Origin: Krasilnikovia cinnamomea
Lineage (GTDB): Bacteria > Actinomycetota > Actinomycetes > Mycobacteriales > Micromonosporaceae
DNA length: 64,000 bases
Direction of reading: 5' to 3'
Assembly: GCF_004217545.1 (NCBI RefSeq)
Contig: NZ_SHKY01000001.1
Location: 1,488,001 to 1,552,000, forward strand
Shown: positions 1-8,537 of the stretch, in pieces
Layout: each line of letters begins with the position of its first letter
Numbering within the stretch: the stretch's first letter is position 1
Notes under the pieces: model-generated
Databases searched by the model: none
What the model was told of the DNA's origin: nothing
The model's input: the letters and a program-made list of their open reading frames with translations, nothing else
Made by a program: the position numbers and the translations under genes

Positions 1-858
1 GAGCGGGCGGTGATCGACGGCGAGGTGATCGTGGCCGACACGGCCCGCAACACCCTCGACTTCGAGGCGCTGCAGCAGCGCATCCACCCCGCCGCCAGCC
101 GGGTGAAGCTGCTGTCCGAGCAGACCCCGGCGGGCTTCGTCGCGTTCGACCTGCTGGCGCTCGGCGACGAGGACCTCACCGAGCTGCCGTTCGCGCAGCG
201 GCGGGACCGGCTGCGCGAGGTGCTGGCCGACGCGAAACCACCGGTGTACCTCACCCCGGCGACCGACGACCTGGAGACGGCCCGGCGCTGGTTCGCCGAG
301 TTCGAGGGTGCGGGGCTGGACGGGCTCATCGCGAAGGCGCGGGACCTGACGTACCAGCCGGACAAGCGGGTCATGACCAAGATCAAACATAAGCGTACGG
401 CCGACTGCGTGGTCGCCGGGTACCGGCTGCACAAGTCCGGCGACGACCGGATCGGCTCCCTGCTGCTCGGCCTGTACGACGAGCGCGACGTCCTGGTCAG
501 CGTGGGCGTGATCGGCGCGTTCCCGATGGCCGTACGCCAGGAGCTGTTCGAGCAGTTGCAGCCGCTGGTCACCACGTTCGAGGGCCATCCGTGGGACTGG
601 GCCGCGCAGATGCAGGGCGAGCGGACCCCGCGCCGCAACGAGGCCAGCCGGTGGAACGCGGGCAAGGACCTGTCGTTCGTGCCGCTTCGCCCGGAACGCG
701 TCGTCGAGGTGCGTTACGACTACATGGAAGGCATCCGGTTCCGGCACACCGCGCAGTTCGAGCGGTGGCGGCCGGACCGGGAACCGCACACCTGCACGTA
801 CGAGCAGTTGGAGCGGCCGGTGCGATTCGATCTGGCGGAGGTGCTGACCAGCCGCTGA
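1..858 (+). CDS. ligC: ATP-dependent DNA ligase, LigC type (5' partial)
   Basis: The frame is open from base 1, so the N-terminus, including the KxDG motif that carries the adenylated lysine, lies off the left edge. About 285 residues remain. Motif III (VIDGEV, bases 10-27), motif IV (DGLIAK, bases 319-336) and motif V (KIKHKRTADCVV, from base 379) are in the expected order, followed by an OB-fold domain with RTPRRNEASRW and a WRPDR-type end. ATP ligases of this family seal nicks in end joining or excision repair. A stand-alone PrimPol gene sits 2.6 kb downstream on the other strand; in mycobacteria LigC and PrimPolC are neighbours and cooperate (family knowledge). No polymerase or nuclease domain is fused in the visible part, so it is not a full LigD. 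Confidence 0.9.
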   Translation, partial: ERAVIDGEVIVADTARNTLDFEALQQRIHPAASRVKLLSEQTPAGFVAFDLLALGDEDLTELPFAQRRDRLREVLADAKPPVYLTPATDDLETARRWFAEFEGAGLDGLIAKARDLTYQPDKRVMTKIKHKRTADCVVAGYRLHKSGDDRIGSLLLGLYDERDVLVSVGVIGAFPMAVRQELFEQLQPLVTTFEGHPWDWAAQMQGERTPRRNEASRWNAGKDLSFVPLRPERVVEVRYDYMEGIRFRHTAQFERWRPDREPHTCTYEQLERPVRFDLAEVLTSR

Positions 859-929
859 GGGGCGCCGATTCCGGCGCGCAGCGCGTAGCCTTCTGCGCGG
901 ACGACCGCCGCGACCGAAAGGCCACCCCT

Positions 930-2489
930 GTGCTCCGCCGTTCCCGCCTGGTGACAGGCCTGCTCGCCGCCGCCACCGTCGCCGTGACCGCCGGGTGCAC
1001 CGTGCCGGTGTTCGCCCCGAACGACTCCGGCTCCCCGGTGGGCGCCCCGGGTGGCGCCGTCGCCGGTGGCAAGGGGACGTGGCGGGAGTGCGACGACGTG
1101 CCGCGCAAGCTCGTGGGGCGCGGGGCGGCGGGGATGACCTACGAGTGCGCCTCGGTCGCGGTGCCCCGGGACTGGGCCGCGCCGCGGGGCGGGCAGACGT
1201 ACGACATCGCGCTGATCCGGATCCGGTCGCGCAGCCAGCAGCAGCGGATCGGCTCGCTGCTGGTCAACCCGGGCGGGCCGGGCGGTTCCGGCGTCGACAC
1301 CGCCGTCTACCTCTCGTTCGGCGAGGCGCTGGGCGGCCTGCCGAGCGCCGTCACGGACCGGTTCGACATCGTGGGCTTCGACCCGCGCGGGGTCAGCCGT
1401 TCGGCGCCGGTGAAGTGCATCAGCAACGCCGACCAGGACGCCTCCTTCGGCGCCGACCCCGACCCGGTCAGCCAGGCCGAGTTCGACGAGGTGGTGGCGC
1501 TCAACAAGCGGGTGGCGCAGCAGTGCGGCAGCAAGCTCGGCGACCAGTTGCCGCTGTTCTCCACCAAGCAGGCGGCCCGGGACATGGACGCGATCCGCGC
1601 CGCCGTGGGCGACCAGAAGCTGACCTACCTCGGCTTCTCGTACGGCACGCTGCTCGGCGCGACGTACGCGCAACTGTTCCCGAACAACGTGCGGGCGCTG
1701 GTGCTCGACGGCGCGATCGACCCCAGGCAGGACTTCGTGACCGGTTCGGAGTCGCAGGCCAAGGGCTTCGAGCGGGCCTTCACCAACTTCGCGAACTGGT
1801 GCAAGGTGACCCGGGACAAGTGTCCGATCGGGCCGGACGCGCGCGGCGCGGTGACCGACGCCATGGCCAAGGCGGAGAACTCGCCGGTCAGGGACGACGA
1901 CGGCCGGGAGGCCACCGCGGGCTGGATCTTCCTGGCGGTGATCTCCTCGCTGTACACCGAGGAGGGCTGGCAGCGGCTGGCCGGGGCGGTCGACGACCTG
2001 CGGGGCGGCGACCCGCAGGGCGTCTTCGAACTGGCCGACCAGTACGCCGACCGCAAGCCGGACGGCACGTACACGAACCTGTTCGACGCGAACCTCGCGG
2101 TGAACTGCGCCGACGCGGGCGACGTCCCGTCGGTGGACAGGATTCGCGAGCTGCAGTCGCAGTGGCGGGCGAAGTACCCGCTGTTCGGGGCGGCGCTGGC
2201 GATAGGGATGCTGCCGTGCACGTTCTGGCCCGGCAAGCGCGACCCGTACCCGGCGGGCGAGGCGAAGGGCGCCCCGCCGATCGTGGTGGTGGGCACCACC
2301 GGCGACCCGGCGACGCCGTACGAGAACACCGCGGCGCTGGCGGAGATGCTGGGCACGGGACACGTGCTGACCTGGGAGGGCGAGGGGCACACCGCGTACC
2401 CGAGCACGAAGTGCATCGTCGGCGCGGTGGACTCCTACCTCATCGACCTGACCGTGCCCCGGGAGGGTCTGCGCTGCCCGGCGAAGTGA
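930..2489 (+). CDS. Secreted lipoprotein alpha/beta hydrolase (TAP-like)
   Basis: 519 residues from a GTG preceded by GAAAGG. The N-terminus is a lipoprotein signal with hydrophobic stretch and lipobox VTAGC, so the mature protein is probably lipid-anchored outside the membrane. The fold is the tripeptidyl-aminopeptidase-like family: oxyanion segment NPGGPGGSG, nucleophile elbow GFSYGT (Ser237), acid in TTGDPATP (Asp459) and His487 in GEGHTAY. The family cleaves short peptides or esters; the substrate cannot be read from the sequence. Its last 50 bases overlap the 3' end of the convergent potassium channel gene, so the two messages are complementary there. Confidence 0.88.
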   Translation: MLRRSRLVTGLLAAATVAVTAGCTVPVFAPNDSGSPVGAPGGAVAGGKGTWRECDDVPRKLVGRGAAGMTYECASVAVPRDWAAPRGGQTYDIALIRIRSRSQQQRIGSLLVNPGGPGGSGVDTAVYLSFGEALGGLPSAVTDRFDIVGFDPRGVSRSAPVKCISNADQDASFGADPDPVSQAEFDEVVALNKRVAQQCGSKLGDQLPLFSTKQAARDMDAIRAAVGDQKLTYLGFSYGTLLGATYAQLFPNNVRALVLDGAIDPRQDFVTGSESQAKGFERAFTNFANWCKVTRDKCPIGPDARGAVTDAMAKAENSPVRDDDGREATAGWIFLAVISSLYTEEGWQRLAGAVDDLRGGDPQGVFELADQYADRKPDGTYTNLFDANLAVNCADAGDVPSVDRIRELQSQWRAKYPLFGAALAIGMLPCTFWPGKRDPYPAGEAKGAPPIVVVGTTGDPATPYENTAALAEMLGTGHVLTWEGEGHTAYPSTKCIVGAVDSYLIDLTVPREGLRCPAK

Positions 2490-2916
2490 CCGTCTCCGGC
2501 ACGTGCACCCCCTCGCGGGCGGCCAGCTCCTCCAGCAGCACCCGCACCCGGCGCAGGTTGCTCTTGAGTTCCTCCTGCTCCTCGTGCCGGAACGCGTCGG
2601 TGTCCACGATCAGCCGGCTGGCGAAGTGCGCGGTGATGAGCGGGATGACCGCCAGCACCATCACGGAGATGAGCAGCCCCGCGATCACCCGGCCGCCCAA
2701 GGTCTTCGGGTACTCGTCGCCGTAGCCGACCGTGGTCGCGGTGACGACGGCCCACCACAAGGAGTCGCCGAAGGTCTTGCCCTCCTCCACCAGGCTGTAA
2801 GCCAAACCGCCCACGGCCAAGAGCATCACGTACGCCAGGATCAGGGTGCCCGGCGAGTTGGCCAGGAAGACGAGCCCCCGGTACATCGCCCGGAACGGCG
2901 AGAGCAGCAGTCGCAT
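2440..2916 (-). CDS. Two-helix potassium channel
   Basis: 158 residues. Two membrane segments (about residues 24-42 and 74-97) flank a pore loop containing the selectivity filter TVGYGD (residues 62-67), the signature of K+-selective channels. The C-terminal 55 residues are charged and helical (EEQEELKSNLRRVRVLLEEL), suggesting a cytosolic coiled coil for tetramer assembly rather than an RCK domain. The gene is convergent with the TAP-like hydrolase and overlaps its 3' end by 50 bp; the extra C-terminal residues after about 140 are encoded in that overlap. Other K+ genes lie at 31.7-35.2 kb. Confidence 0.85.
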   Translation of the reverse strand: MRLLLSPFRAMYRGLVFLANSPGTLILAYVMLLAVGGLAYSLVEEGKTFGDSLWWAVVTATTVGYGDEYPKTLGGRVIAGLLISVMVLAVIPLITAHFASRLIVDTDAFRHEEQEELKSNLRRVRVLLEELAAREGVHVPETVTSPGSADPPGARSGR

Positions 2917-2981
2917 GGCGACATCGTGCCTGCTCGCGGCCGACGCGTCCCTCAGATGGACGGACGTGTCAGGATGTCCGG

Positions 2982-3443
2982 GTGACCCAATTGATCTTCC
3001 GCAGCGCGACCCGCGCCGACGTGCCCGAGATCCTGGCGCTGCTGGAGGACGACGCGATCCACCGGTCGCGGCAGCAGGTCGTGGCGGAGCGTGACGACGC
3101 TGCCTGCTGGGCCGCGTTCGAGGCGATCGACGCGGATCCGCGCAACGAGCTGATCGTCGCGGAGGACGCCGGGACCGTGGTCGGCACCTGCCAACTGACG
3201 TTCATCCCGTCGCTGAGCCGCCGGGGCGCGGAGCGGATGACCATCGAGGCGGTCCGGGTCCGCACCGACCTGCGCGGGCACGGGATCGGGAAGGCCATGA
3301 TGCGCTGGGCGCTCGACCGGGCGCGCGAGCGCGGCTGCGGGCTGGCCCAGCTCACCACGGACAAGCGGCGTACGGACGCGCACCGGTTCTACGCCGGGCT
3401 GGGCTTCACGGCGTCGCACGAGGGCATGAAGCTCGCGCTGTAA
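2982..3443 (+). CDS. GNAT-family N-acetyltransferase
   Basis: 153 residues starting at GTG; a CAGGAT hexamer ends 6 nt before the start and no ribosome-binding site is present, so the message is probably leaderless. The GNAT core is clear: the acetyl-CoA pyrophosphate loop is VRVRTDLRGHGIGKAMMRWAL (R/Q-x-x-G-x-G/A), followed by HRFYAGLGFTASHEGMKL, the usual last strand. The acceptor substrate is unknown. Its stop codon abuts directly the stop of the convergent PrimPol gene with no terminator between them. Confidence 0.85.
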   Translation: MTQLIFRSATRADVPEILALLEDDAIHRSRQQVVAERDDAACWAAFEAIDADPRNELIVAEDAGTVVGTCQLTFIPSLSRRGAERMTIEAVRVRTDLRGHGIGKAMMRWALDRARERGCGLAQLTTDKRRTDAHRFYAGLGFTASHEGMKLAL

Positions 3444-4475
3444 TCACTCCCAGTTCGCGGCGTTCTTGCGGCTGGGCTGGACCCGGGGCGGCTCCCCCGG
3501 CATCTTCGGGTGGTCCGGCGGGTACGGCATGTCGCCCTGCCCGGCCCGCTCGTCGCGCTCCACCCATTCCAGCAGCGGGGTGATGTCGTGCGCGACGTCG
3601 TCGATGCCCGCGTGCGGGTCCCCGACCTCGGCGAACCGCTTCGGCACCGTACGCAGATCGAAGTCGTCGGGCTCCACCTCGGCCAGTTCCGCCCAGGTGA
3701 CCGGCGTGGAGACCGTCGCCCGGGCGTTGGCCCGCAGCGAGTACGCGCAGGCGATGGTGCGGTCGCGCGCCATCTGGTTGAAGTCGAGGAAGACCCGGGT
3801 GCCGCGCTCCTCCTTCCACCAGGCGGTGGTGATGCGGTCCGGGGCGCGCCGCTCCACCTCCCGGGCCAGCGCGATCGCCGCCCGGCGCACCTCCACGAAC
3901 GACCACCGCGGGGCGATCCGTACGTAGACGTGCACCCCGCGGCCGCCGGAGGTCTTCGGGTAGCCGGTCCAGCCGAGGTCGGCCAGCACGCCCCGGACCT
4001 CCTCGGCCGTCCGCACGACGTCGCCGAAGTCGGTGCCGGGCTGCGGGTCGAGGTCGATGCGCAGCTCGTCGGGGTGCTCCGTGGCGGCGCAGCGCACCGG
4101 CCAGGGGTGGAACACGATCGTGCCCATCTGGGCCGCCCAGGCCACGTGGGCGAGGTCAGCGGGGCAGAGCTCGTCGGCGGTCCGGCCGCTCGGGAAGGAG
4201 ATCGTCGCCGTGCGCACCCAGGGCGGCACGCCCCGGGTGGGGATGCGCTTCTGGAAGAACATCTCCCCGTCGATGCCGTCCGGGAAGCGCTGCAGCGTGG
4301 TGGGGCGCTCGCGCAGGGCGCGCATGATCCCGTCGCCGACCGCCAGGTAGTACTCGAAGACGTCGCGCTTGGTGTATCCGCGCTGCGGGAAGCAGACCTT
4401 GTCCGGGCTGGTCAGCCGCACCTGCCGACCGGCGACCTCGACCTCGGCGGCGGGCGCCTTCGCTCTCTGGGTCAT
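3444..4475 (-). CDS. Stand-alone PrimPol (LigD polymerase-domain family)
   Basis: 343 residues, the length of an isolated archaeo-eukaryotic primase-like polymerase. Metal ligands Asp141 and Asp143 are in RIDLDPQ, the nucleotide-binding motif SGGRGVHVYV is at 176-185, and the third acidic residue is Asp231 in FLDFNQ. These enzymes add ribo- or deoxynucleotides to gaps and broken ends in NHEJ or excision repair. No ligase or phosphoesterase domain is fused. A LigC-type ligase at the left edge is a likely partner (family knowledge from mycobacterial LigC/PrimPolC; the functional link here is inferred). The start ATG has TAGGGT six bases upstream and no Shine-Dalgarno, suggesting a leaderless message. 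Confidence 0.9.
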   Translation of the reverse strand: MTQRAKAPAAEVEVAGRQVRLTSPDKVCFPQRGYTKRDVFEYYLAVGDGIMRALRERPTTLQRFPDGIDGEMFFQKRIPTRGVPPWVRTATISFPSGRTADELCPADLAHVAWAAQMGTIVFHPWPVRCAATEHPDELRIDLDPQPGTDFGDVVRTAEEVRGVLADLGWTGYPKTSGGRGVHVYVRIAPRWSFVEVRRAAIALAREVERRAPDRITTAWWKEERGTRVFLDFNQMARDRTIACAYSLRANARATVSTPVTWAELAEVEPDDFDLRTVPKRFAEVGDPHAGIDDVAHDITPLLEWVERDERAGQGDMPYPPDHPKMPGEPPRVQPSRKNAANWE

Positions 4476-4481
4476 GAGCCG

Positions 4482-4487
4482 ACCCTA
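4482..4487 (-). promoter_or_regulatory. Leaderless -10 box of the PrimPol gene
   Basis: TAGGGT on the minus strand, then six bases (CGGCTC), then the ATG at 4475. The spacing would put the transcription start at or next to the start codon. Confidence 0.45.
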
Positions 4488-4581
4488 TGCCCACGCTCGC
4501 CCTGGGCCGCCTCGATCCATCGAGGCGTGTCGCGCTCGCCGAGGTGGGGCCGGCAGGGTCAGCACCGGGAGATGAGCAAAC

Positions 4582-4620
4582 GGCGACGGCCGCCCCGCGA
4601 GTCGCGGGACGGCCGTCGCC
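4582..4620 (-). terminator. Hairpin terminator after the LPXTG gene
   Basis: GGCGACGGCC (4582-4591) pairs perfectly with GGCCGTCGCC (4611-4620), and the inner arms CCCGCGA (4594-4600) and TCGCGGG (4602-4608) extend the stem. It lies 14 nt past the stop of the LPXTG-protein gene. There is no T run, which is common for actinobacterial terminators. Confidence 0.7.
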
Positions 4621-4633
4621 GGGTACTGATCGT

Positions 4634-5083
4634 TCAGGCGCTGCGACGCCGCCGCGTGAGGTACAGCGCGGCGCCACCGGCACCGAGGAGCAGTCCGCCG
4701 AGGGCGGCGGTCGCACCCATCGGGGCACCGGTCACTGGCAGGTTGCCGGCGCTGACGCCGCCACCGGGCGACGGGGCGTGCGTCGGGCTGACCCCGCTGG
4801 GCGGGCTGGCGACGGTCGCCGAGGGCGTCGCGCTCGGCGTGGGGCTCGGGGTGCCGTAGCCGCCGTTGCCCCGGCCGCCACCGCTCGCGCTCGGGCTGAC
4901 GCTCGCCCCGTACCCGTACGAGCAGTCGGTGCGCGGGTCGTCGACACACGGCGAGGCCGAGGTGGCGGTGGCCCGGACCGCGATGTCCGGTGCGGCGGTG
5001 GCGGGCGCCGCGAAGGCGAAGGCGGCGAGGACGGTCACGCCGGCCGCGGGGATTCCGGCGGCCAACCGGCGGGTCACACTCAT
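4634..5083 (-). CDS. Small LPXTG-anchored surface protein
   Basis: 149 residues from ATG at 5083. A Sec signal peptide (RR, hydrophobic core, cleavage near ATA/APD about residue 30) is followed by a Ser/Thr/Pro/Gly-rich low-complexity region with one possible disulphide pair (Cys46, Cys54), then the sortase signal LPVTG (115-119), a hydrophobic segment and the basic tail RRRRSA. It should be covalently linked to peptidoglycan by a sortase encoded elsewhere. No recognised functional domain is present, so it is probably a spacer or coat protein. An upstream in-frame extension of about 35 residues is unlikely because it would precede the signal peptide. Confidence 0.75.
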   Translation of the reverse strand: MSVTRRLAAGIPAAGVTVLAAFAFAAPATAAPDIAVRATATSASPCVDDPRTDCSYGYGASVSPSASGGGRGNGGYGTPSPTPSATPSATVASPPSGVSPTHAPSPGGGVSAGNLPVTGAPMGATAALGGLLLGAGGAALYLTRRRRSA

Positions 5084-5181
5084 GAGGAGTATCCGTTCTG
5101 TTGCTGGATGGTCCGTTTCTTCGTTCCGGGGGGAGTTTAGCCAGACCTGCCGAACTTTGCGCAATTCGCCCCGGAAAGTCG

Positions 5182-5688
5182 TCAGCACGGGACCCCACCA
5201 AACCGGTGACTACGCCACAGGTGGGACAGTGCGCCCACTTTCAGCTCGAACTGGGGGTCCGCGGCGAACATCTCGCCGCTGTAGGGCGCGCACAGCTGCA
5301 CGCTCGCGCCCGTGTCGAGGTAGACCGAGACCACGGTCCGGCCGCCGCGGCGCTCCGCGCGCAGGTCCACCACGCGGCTCCACGGTTCCACCACCCGCGT
5401 GAACGGCGCGACCGTACGGATGCCGTCGGCGTCCACCACAACCGCCTGCCGTCGCCCCACCAGCAGGCCGATCGGCACGGCGACCAGCGGCGGGCCGACC
5501 GCCAGCAGCAGCCACACCCAGCTCGGCGGCGCCGGTACGGCCGCCCAGTGCAGGCCGGCGACGGCGGCGAGCAGGCCCCCCGCCACCCCGACGACGGACA
5601 TCACCCCGCCGACGTACAGGCCGTGGCCGAGGGCCTGTTGCCAGGTGGGACGGAATCGGGCCGGCACACCGGCGAACGCAGCGTCCAT
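5182..5688 (-). CDS. PH-domain-like membrane protein
   Basis: 168 residues from the ATG at 5688. Two membrane helices (roughly residues 22-46 and 53-75) are followed by a beta-rich cytosolic half (RRQAVVVDADGIRTVAP, VVEPWSRVVDLRAERR) typical of bacterial PH-like domains (bPH2/YdbT type). The function is unknown. It is divergent from msrB, 76 bp apart. A longer in-frame N-terminus exists but lacks conserved-looking sequence and runs into msrB. Confidence 0.6.
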   Translation of the reverse strand: MDAAFAGVPARFRPTWQQALGHGLYVGGVMSVVGVAGGLLAAVAGLHWAAVPAPPSWVWLLLAVGPPLVAVPIGLLVGRRQAVVVDADGIRTVAPFTRVVEPWSRVVDLRAERRGGRTVVSVYLDTGASVQLCAPYSGEMFAADPQFELKVGALSHLWRSHRFGGVPC

Positions 5689-5752
5689 GGCCCGTCCAAC
5701 GACGTGCTGACCAGCGGAGCCGCACCGGCGGTGCGTCGTCGGGCCATCGACG

Positions 5753-5758
5753 TACGGT
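5753..5758 (+). promoter_or_regulatory. Leaderless -10 box of msrB
   Basis: TACGGT followed by exactly six bases and the msrB ATG at 5765; no -35 consensus and no ribosome-binding site. Confidence 0.45.
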
Positions 5759-5764
5759 GGGGGC

Positions 5765-6181
5765 ATGGCATCCGACGAGACCACCCTGCCCACCACCGAG
5801 GACGAGTGGCGGGTCCGCCTGTCCCCCGCCGAGTTCCGGGTGCTGCGCGAGGCCGGCACCGAACCGGCGTTCTCCGGCGAGTACGTCGACACCAAGACGC
5901 CGGGCATGTACCAGTGCCGCGCCTGCGGCGCCGAGCTCTACCCGAGTGACACCAAGTTCGAGTCGCACTGCGGCTGGCCGTCCTTCGACGACGCGATCCC
6001 CGGCGCCGTCACGGAGATCGAGGACCGCAGCCACGGCATGGTCCGCACGGAGATCCGGTGCACCCGGTGCGGCTCACACCTGGGCCACGTCTTCCGGGGC
6101 GAGGGCTTCACGCCGAAGAACACCCGGCACTGCGTCAACAGCCTGTCGATCCGCCTGGACCCGGAACAGCACGACGCCTGA
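5765..6181 (+). CDS. msrB: Peptide-methionine (R)-S-oxide reductase
   Basis: 138 residues, the normal length for a single-domain MsrB. It reduces methionine-R-sulfoxide in proteins using thioredoxin. The zinc ligands CxxC (Cys51/Cys54 and Cys99/Cys102), the GWPSF motif (70-74) and the catalytic RHCVNS (Cys123) are all present. The start is supported by a leaderless -10 box. The stop codon forms the first bases of a 12-bp perfect terminator stem shared with the convergent secreted-protein gene. Confidence 0.95.
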   Translation: MASDETTLPTTEDEWRVRLSPAEFRVLREAGTEPAFSGEYVDTKTPGMYQCRACGAELYPSDTKFESHCGWPSFDDAIPGAVTEIEDRSHGMVRTEIRCTRCGSHLGHVFRGEGFTPKNTRHCVNSLSIRLDPEQHDA

Positions 6182-6218
6182 CCGCCCCCGGCCGGCGGTC
6201 GCGGCACGGGGGCGGTCA
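6179..6218. terminator. Bidirectional hairpin between msrB and convergent gene
   Basis: TGACCGCCCCCG (6179-6190, beginning with the msrB stop) pairs perfectly with CGGGGGCGGTCA (6207-6218). The opposite-strand gene ends at 6232, so the hairpin serves both directions. Confidence 0.75.
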
Positions 6219-6231
6219 GGCGTTCGAGTGA

Positions 6232-7323
6232 CTACTTGCCGGCGACGGCGGCCGCGAAGAGGCCGTCCAGCCAACCGGCCGGCAGGTCCGCCGGCAGGTG
6301 ATGCGCCGTCCCGGCCGCCTGGACGGCGGCCAGGCCCGCCGCGGCGGCCTTGGTCTTGCGGACGACGACCTTACGGCCGAACGCCTTGACCGTGTACGAG
6401 ACGGTCTTGTGGGTCCACGGGTTCTTCGCGTAGACCTTGACGCCGCGCCGGATGTTCTTCACCTTCACGAGCTTCACCTGCAGCTTCGTGTTGAAGACCT
6501 TCGCGTCGTGCTTGATGATCTTGCGGAGCGACGACACCTTCACCCTGCGGCCGTGCGCCTTGCCGCGCACCACCTCCGCGCCGCCCTTGGCGACCGCCCG
6601 GACGGCGTCCGACATGTGCAGGTAGGCCACGCCGCGGTTCAGGGTCGCCGCGCTGATCGTGATCGCCGCCGCGGGCAGGGTCACGGTCTGCGGCCCGTAC
6701 ACGAATGACTGCGTCATCGCCAGACCGTCGGCGGCGACGTGCGCACGGGTCAGCGACCCGCTTGTGGCGACGCGGAAGGTGTACATCTCGCCGCTGGAGC
6801 CGGTGAACCTGTAGTCGGCCGACCCGTCGTCGTGCACCGTCTTCGTGCCCGCGTGGCTGGAGTCGGCGAGCACCGAGCCGGGTCCGTTCTCCTTCATGAG
6901 CGTGTCGAAGTTCAGCGTGGGGTCGGCGGCGAAGACGAACTTGACCTCGGGGCGGCCCATCATCTGCACGGCCGCCCGCTGGTCCGGCTCACCGAGGTTC
7001 AGGTACGCCCCCCGGCCACCGGCGACGTAGGCGATCATGAGCTCGTCCTCGAACCGGACCCGGGTGACGGCGGTCTTGTGCTGGGTGTCGACGACGCTCG
7101 AGCCGGTGAGCGAGAGGAAGCCGGTCAGGCCGATCGTGGTCTGCCAGCCGCCCGCGGCGGCCGCGGTCGAGGTGGTGGCCACCGTCTTCAGCGCGGCGGC
7201 CATCTGGGTGGCGCTGAGGTTGGTCGTGGTGTCGGCGGCGTACGCGGCCACCGGCATCGCGAACACGCTGGCAGCAAGCGACAGAGCGGTCGCCGCGAGC
7301 GCGGTCCGGGACGGACGGAACAT
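6232..7323 (-). CDS. Secreted protein of unknown function
   Basis: 363 residues with a clear Sec signal peptide (hydrophobic core, cleavage near AYA/ADT, about residue 29) and no lipobox. The central part (residues 50-230) alternates beta-like segments such as FEDELMIAYVAGG and SADYRFTGSSGEMYTFRV, resembling LolA/LppX-like lipoprotein carriers in pattern only. The C-terminal third is unusually basic (RRVKVSSLRKIIKHDAKVF and KNIRRGVKVYAKN), which could bind anionic polymers. No family is recognised with confidence. The gene stands alone and is convergent with msrB. Confidence 0.65.
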   Translation of the reverse strand: MFRPSRTALAATALSLAASVFAMPVAAYAADTTTNLSATQMAAALKTVATTSTAAAAGGWQTTIGLTGFLSLTGSSVVDTQHKTAVTRVRFEDELMIAYVAGGRGAYLNLGEPDQRAAVQMMGRPEVKFVFAADPTLNFDTLMKENGPGSVLADSSHAGTKTVHDDGSADYRFTGSSGEMYTFRVATSGSLTRAHVAADGLAMTQSFVYGPQTVTLPAAAITISAATLNRGVAYLHMSDAVRAVAKGGAEVVRGKAHGRRVKVSSLRKIIKHDAKVFNTKLQVKLVKVKNIRRGVKVYAKNPWTHKTVSYTVKAFGRKVVVRKTKAAAAGLAAVQAAGTAHHLPADLPAGWLDGLFAAAVAGK

Positions 7324-7532
7324 CGATTCTCCGAACGGTGAGGGGGGTTCGTCGGGCAGACGGCGAACCTACCCACACCGGGCATATTGCGACTCGGCTC
7401 GGCGGACACTCTTGAGCACCGTCACCACGGCAAGTCGGCACCGATCCGACAATTCGGAGAGACCACCTCGTCACGGACACGCCATCCGACCGGCGGACGG
7501 CCAGGGCCGTACGGCCGGGGACGGGCGACCCG

Positions 7533-7808
7533 TCAACCGGCCCAGGACTCGCTCATCTCGGGCATCCGCTCCGGCGGCTGGCCCAGCGTCGGCGGCTGCC
7601 CGAGCAGCGGGCCGGCCTGCGGGGCAGTGCCGTAGGTCTCCACGGACTGCGGCGCACCGAGGGACTCCCCGAGCTGCCGCAGGCGCTCCACCAGCAGCCG
7701 CTCGGAGAGGATGCCCCGCACCGCCTCCTGCGCGGCGCGCAGCTCCGCGAACGCCACCTCATACCGCTCGACCAGCTTGTGCAGCTCCGCGCCCTGGTAG
7801 TCGCTCAT
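7533..7808 (-). CDS. Small coiled-coil protein, unknown
   Basis: 91 residues. Residues 5-50 form an amphipathic, Glu/Ala/Leu/Arg-rich helix (KLVERYEVAFAELRAAQEAV), followed by a Pro/Gly/Gln-rich tail (LLGQPPTLGQPPERMPEM). No domain is recognised. Codon usage matches its neighbours and the ATG is preceded by TAGCCT and six bases, so expression from a leaderless promoter is plausible. Confidence 0.5.
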   Translation of the reverse strand: MSDYQGAELHKLVERYEVAFAELRAAQEAVRGILSERLLVERLRQLGESLGAPQSVETYGTAPQAGPLLGQPPTLGQPPERMPEMSESWAG

Positions 7809-7814
7809 ACGGTC

Positions 7815-7820
7815 AGGCTA
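7815..7820 (-). promoter_or_regulatory. Leaderless -10 box of the small coiled-coil gene
   Basis: TAGCCT, then GACCGT, then ATG (7808) on the minus strand. The upstream DNA (7830-7865) is locally AT-rich for this genome. Confidence 0.4.
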
Positions 7821-7919
7821 GCGAGAAATGAGCATTATTCGGTTTGATATGCCCGAAGCTGTCCCTTCTTGTCCACCGCGACCGGGACGCCCGAAGCCGC
7901 CCACCGTCCCCGGCGGTGC

Positions 7920-8525
7920 TCAGTCCTTGAGCTTGCCGGCGATCGTCACGATGCGCTGGGCCAGGTGATCCAGCGCCGCGTAGTCCGACTCCACCAGCGG
8001 GGCGTCGTTGCCACCACCCGTGACATGCGACACCCCGTACGGGTTGCCGTCGGCGAACTTGAGCGGGTCCGTGTAGCCGGGGGCCACCACGAGCCCGCCG
8101 AAGTGGTAGATCGTGTGGTACAGCGCCAGCAGGGTCGACTCCTGGCCGCCGTGCGCCGTCATCGACGCGACGAAGCCCGCGTACGCCTTGTTGGCCAGCA
8201 GGCCCTGCGCCCACTGCGGTCCCAGGGTGTCCAGGTACTGCTTGAGCTGGCTGGCCACGTTGCCGTACCGGGTCGGGGTGCCGAGCAGCACGGCGTCGGC
8301 CCAGACGATGTCGTCGGCGGTCGCCCGCGGCTCGTCCTTGGTCCGGTCGAAGTGCTGGCTCCAGGCCGCGTTGGAGGCGATCGCCTCCGGCGGTGCCAGC
8401 TCCGCCACCTGCCGCAACCGGACCTCGGCGCCCGCCTTCTCCCCCGCCTGGGCGAGCCGCTCCGCCATGCTGTGGACCGTGCCCGTGGCCGAGTAGTAGA
8501 TGACCGCCAGCTTCACGTTGCCCAT
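7920..8525 (-). CDS. wrbA: WrbA-type NAD(P)H:quinone oxidoreductase
   Basis: 201 residues from the ATG at 8525, preceded by a GAGGGGG ribosome-binding site. The N-terminal FMN phosphate loop VIYYSATGTVHSMAERLAQ, the GTPTRYGNVASQLKQYLDTLG segment and the C-terminal THGGQESTLLALYHTIYHFG motif are diagnostic of the WrbA flavodoxin-like family. These enzymes do two-electron reduction of quinones and protect against oxidative stress. A nested palindrome sits between the start codon and the upstream CBM48 gene and may be an operator. Confidence 0.9.
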   Translation of the reverse strand: MGNVKLAVIYYSATGTVHSMAERLAQAGEKAGAEVRLRQVAELAPPEAIASNAAWSQHFDRTKDEPRATADDIVWADAVLLGTPTRYGNVASQLKQYLDTLGPQWAQGLLANKAYAGFVASMTAHGGQESTLLALYHTIYHFGGLVVAPGYTDPLKFADGNPYGVSHVTGGGNDAPLVESDYAALDHLAQRIVTIAGKLKD

Positions 8526-8537
8526 GGGACCCCCTCG

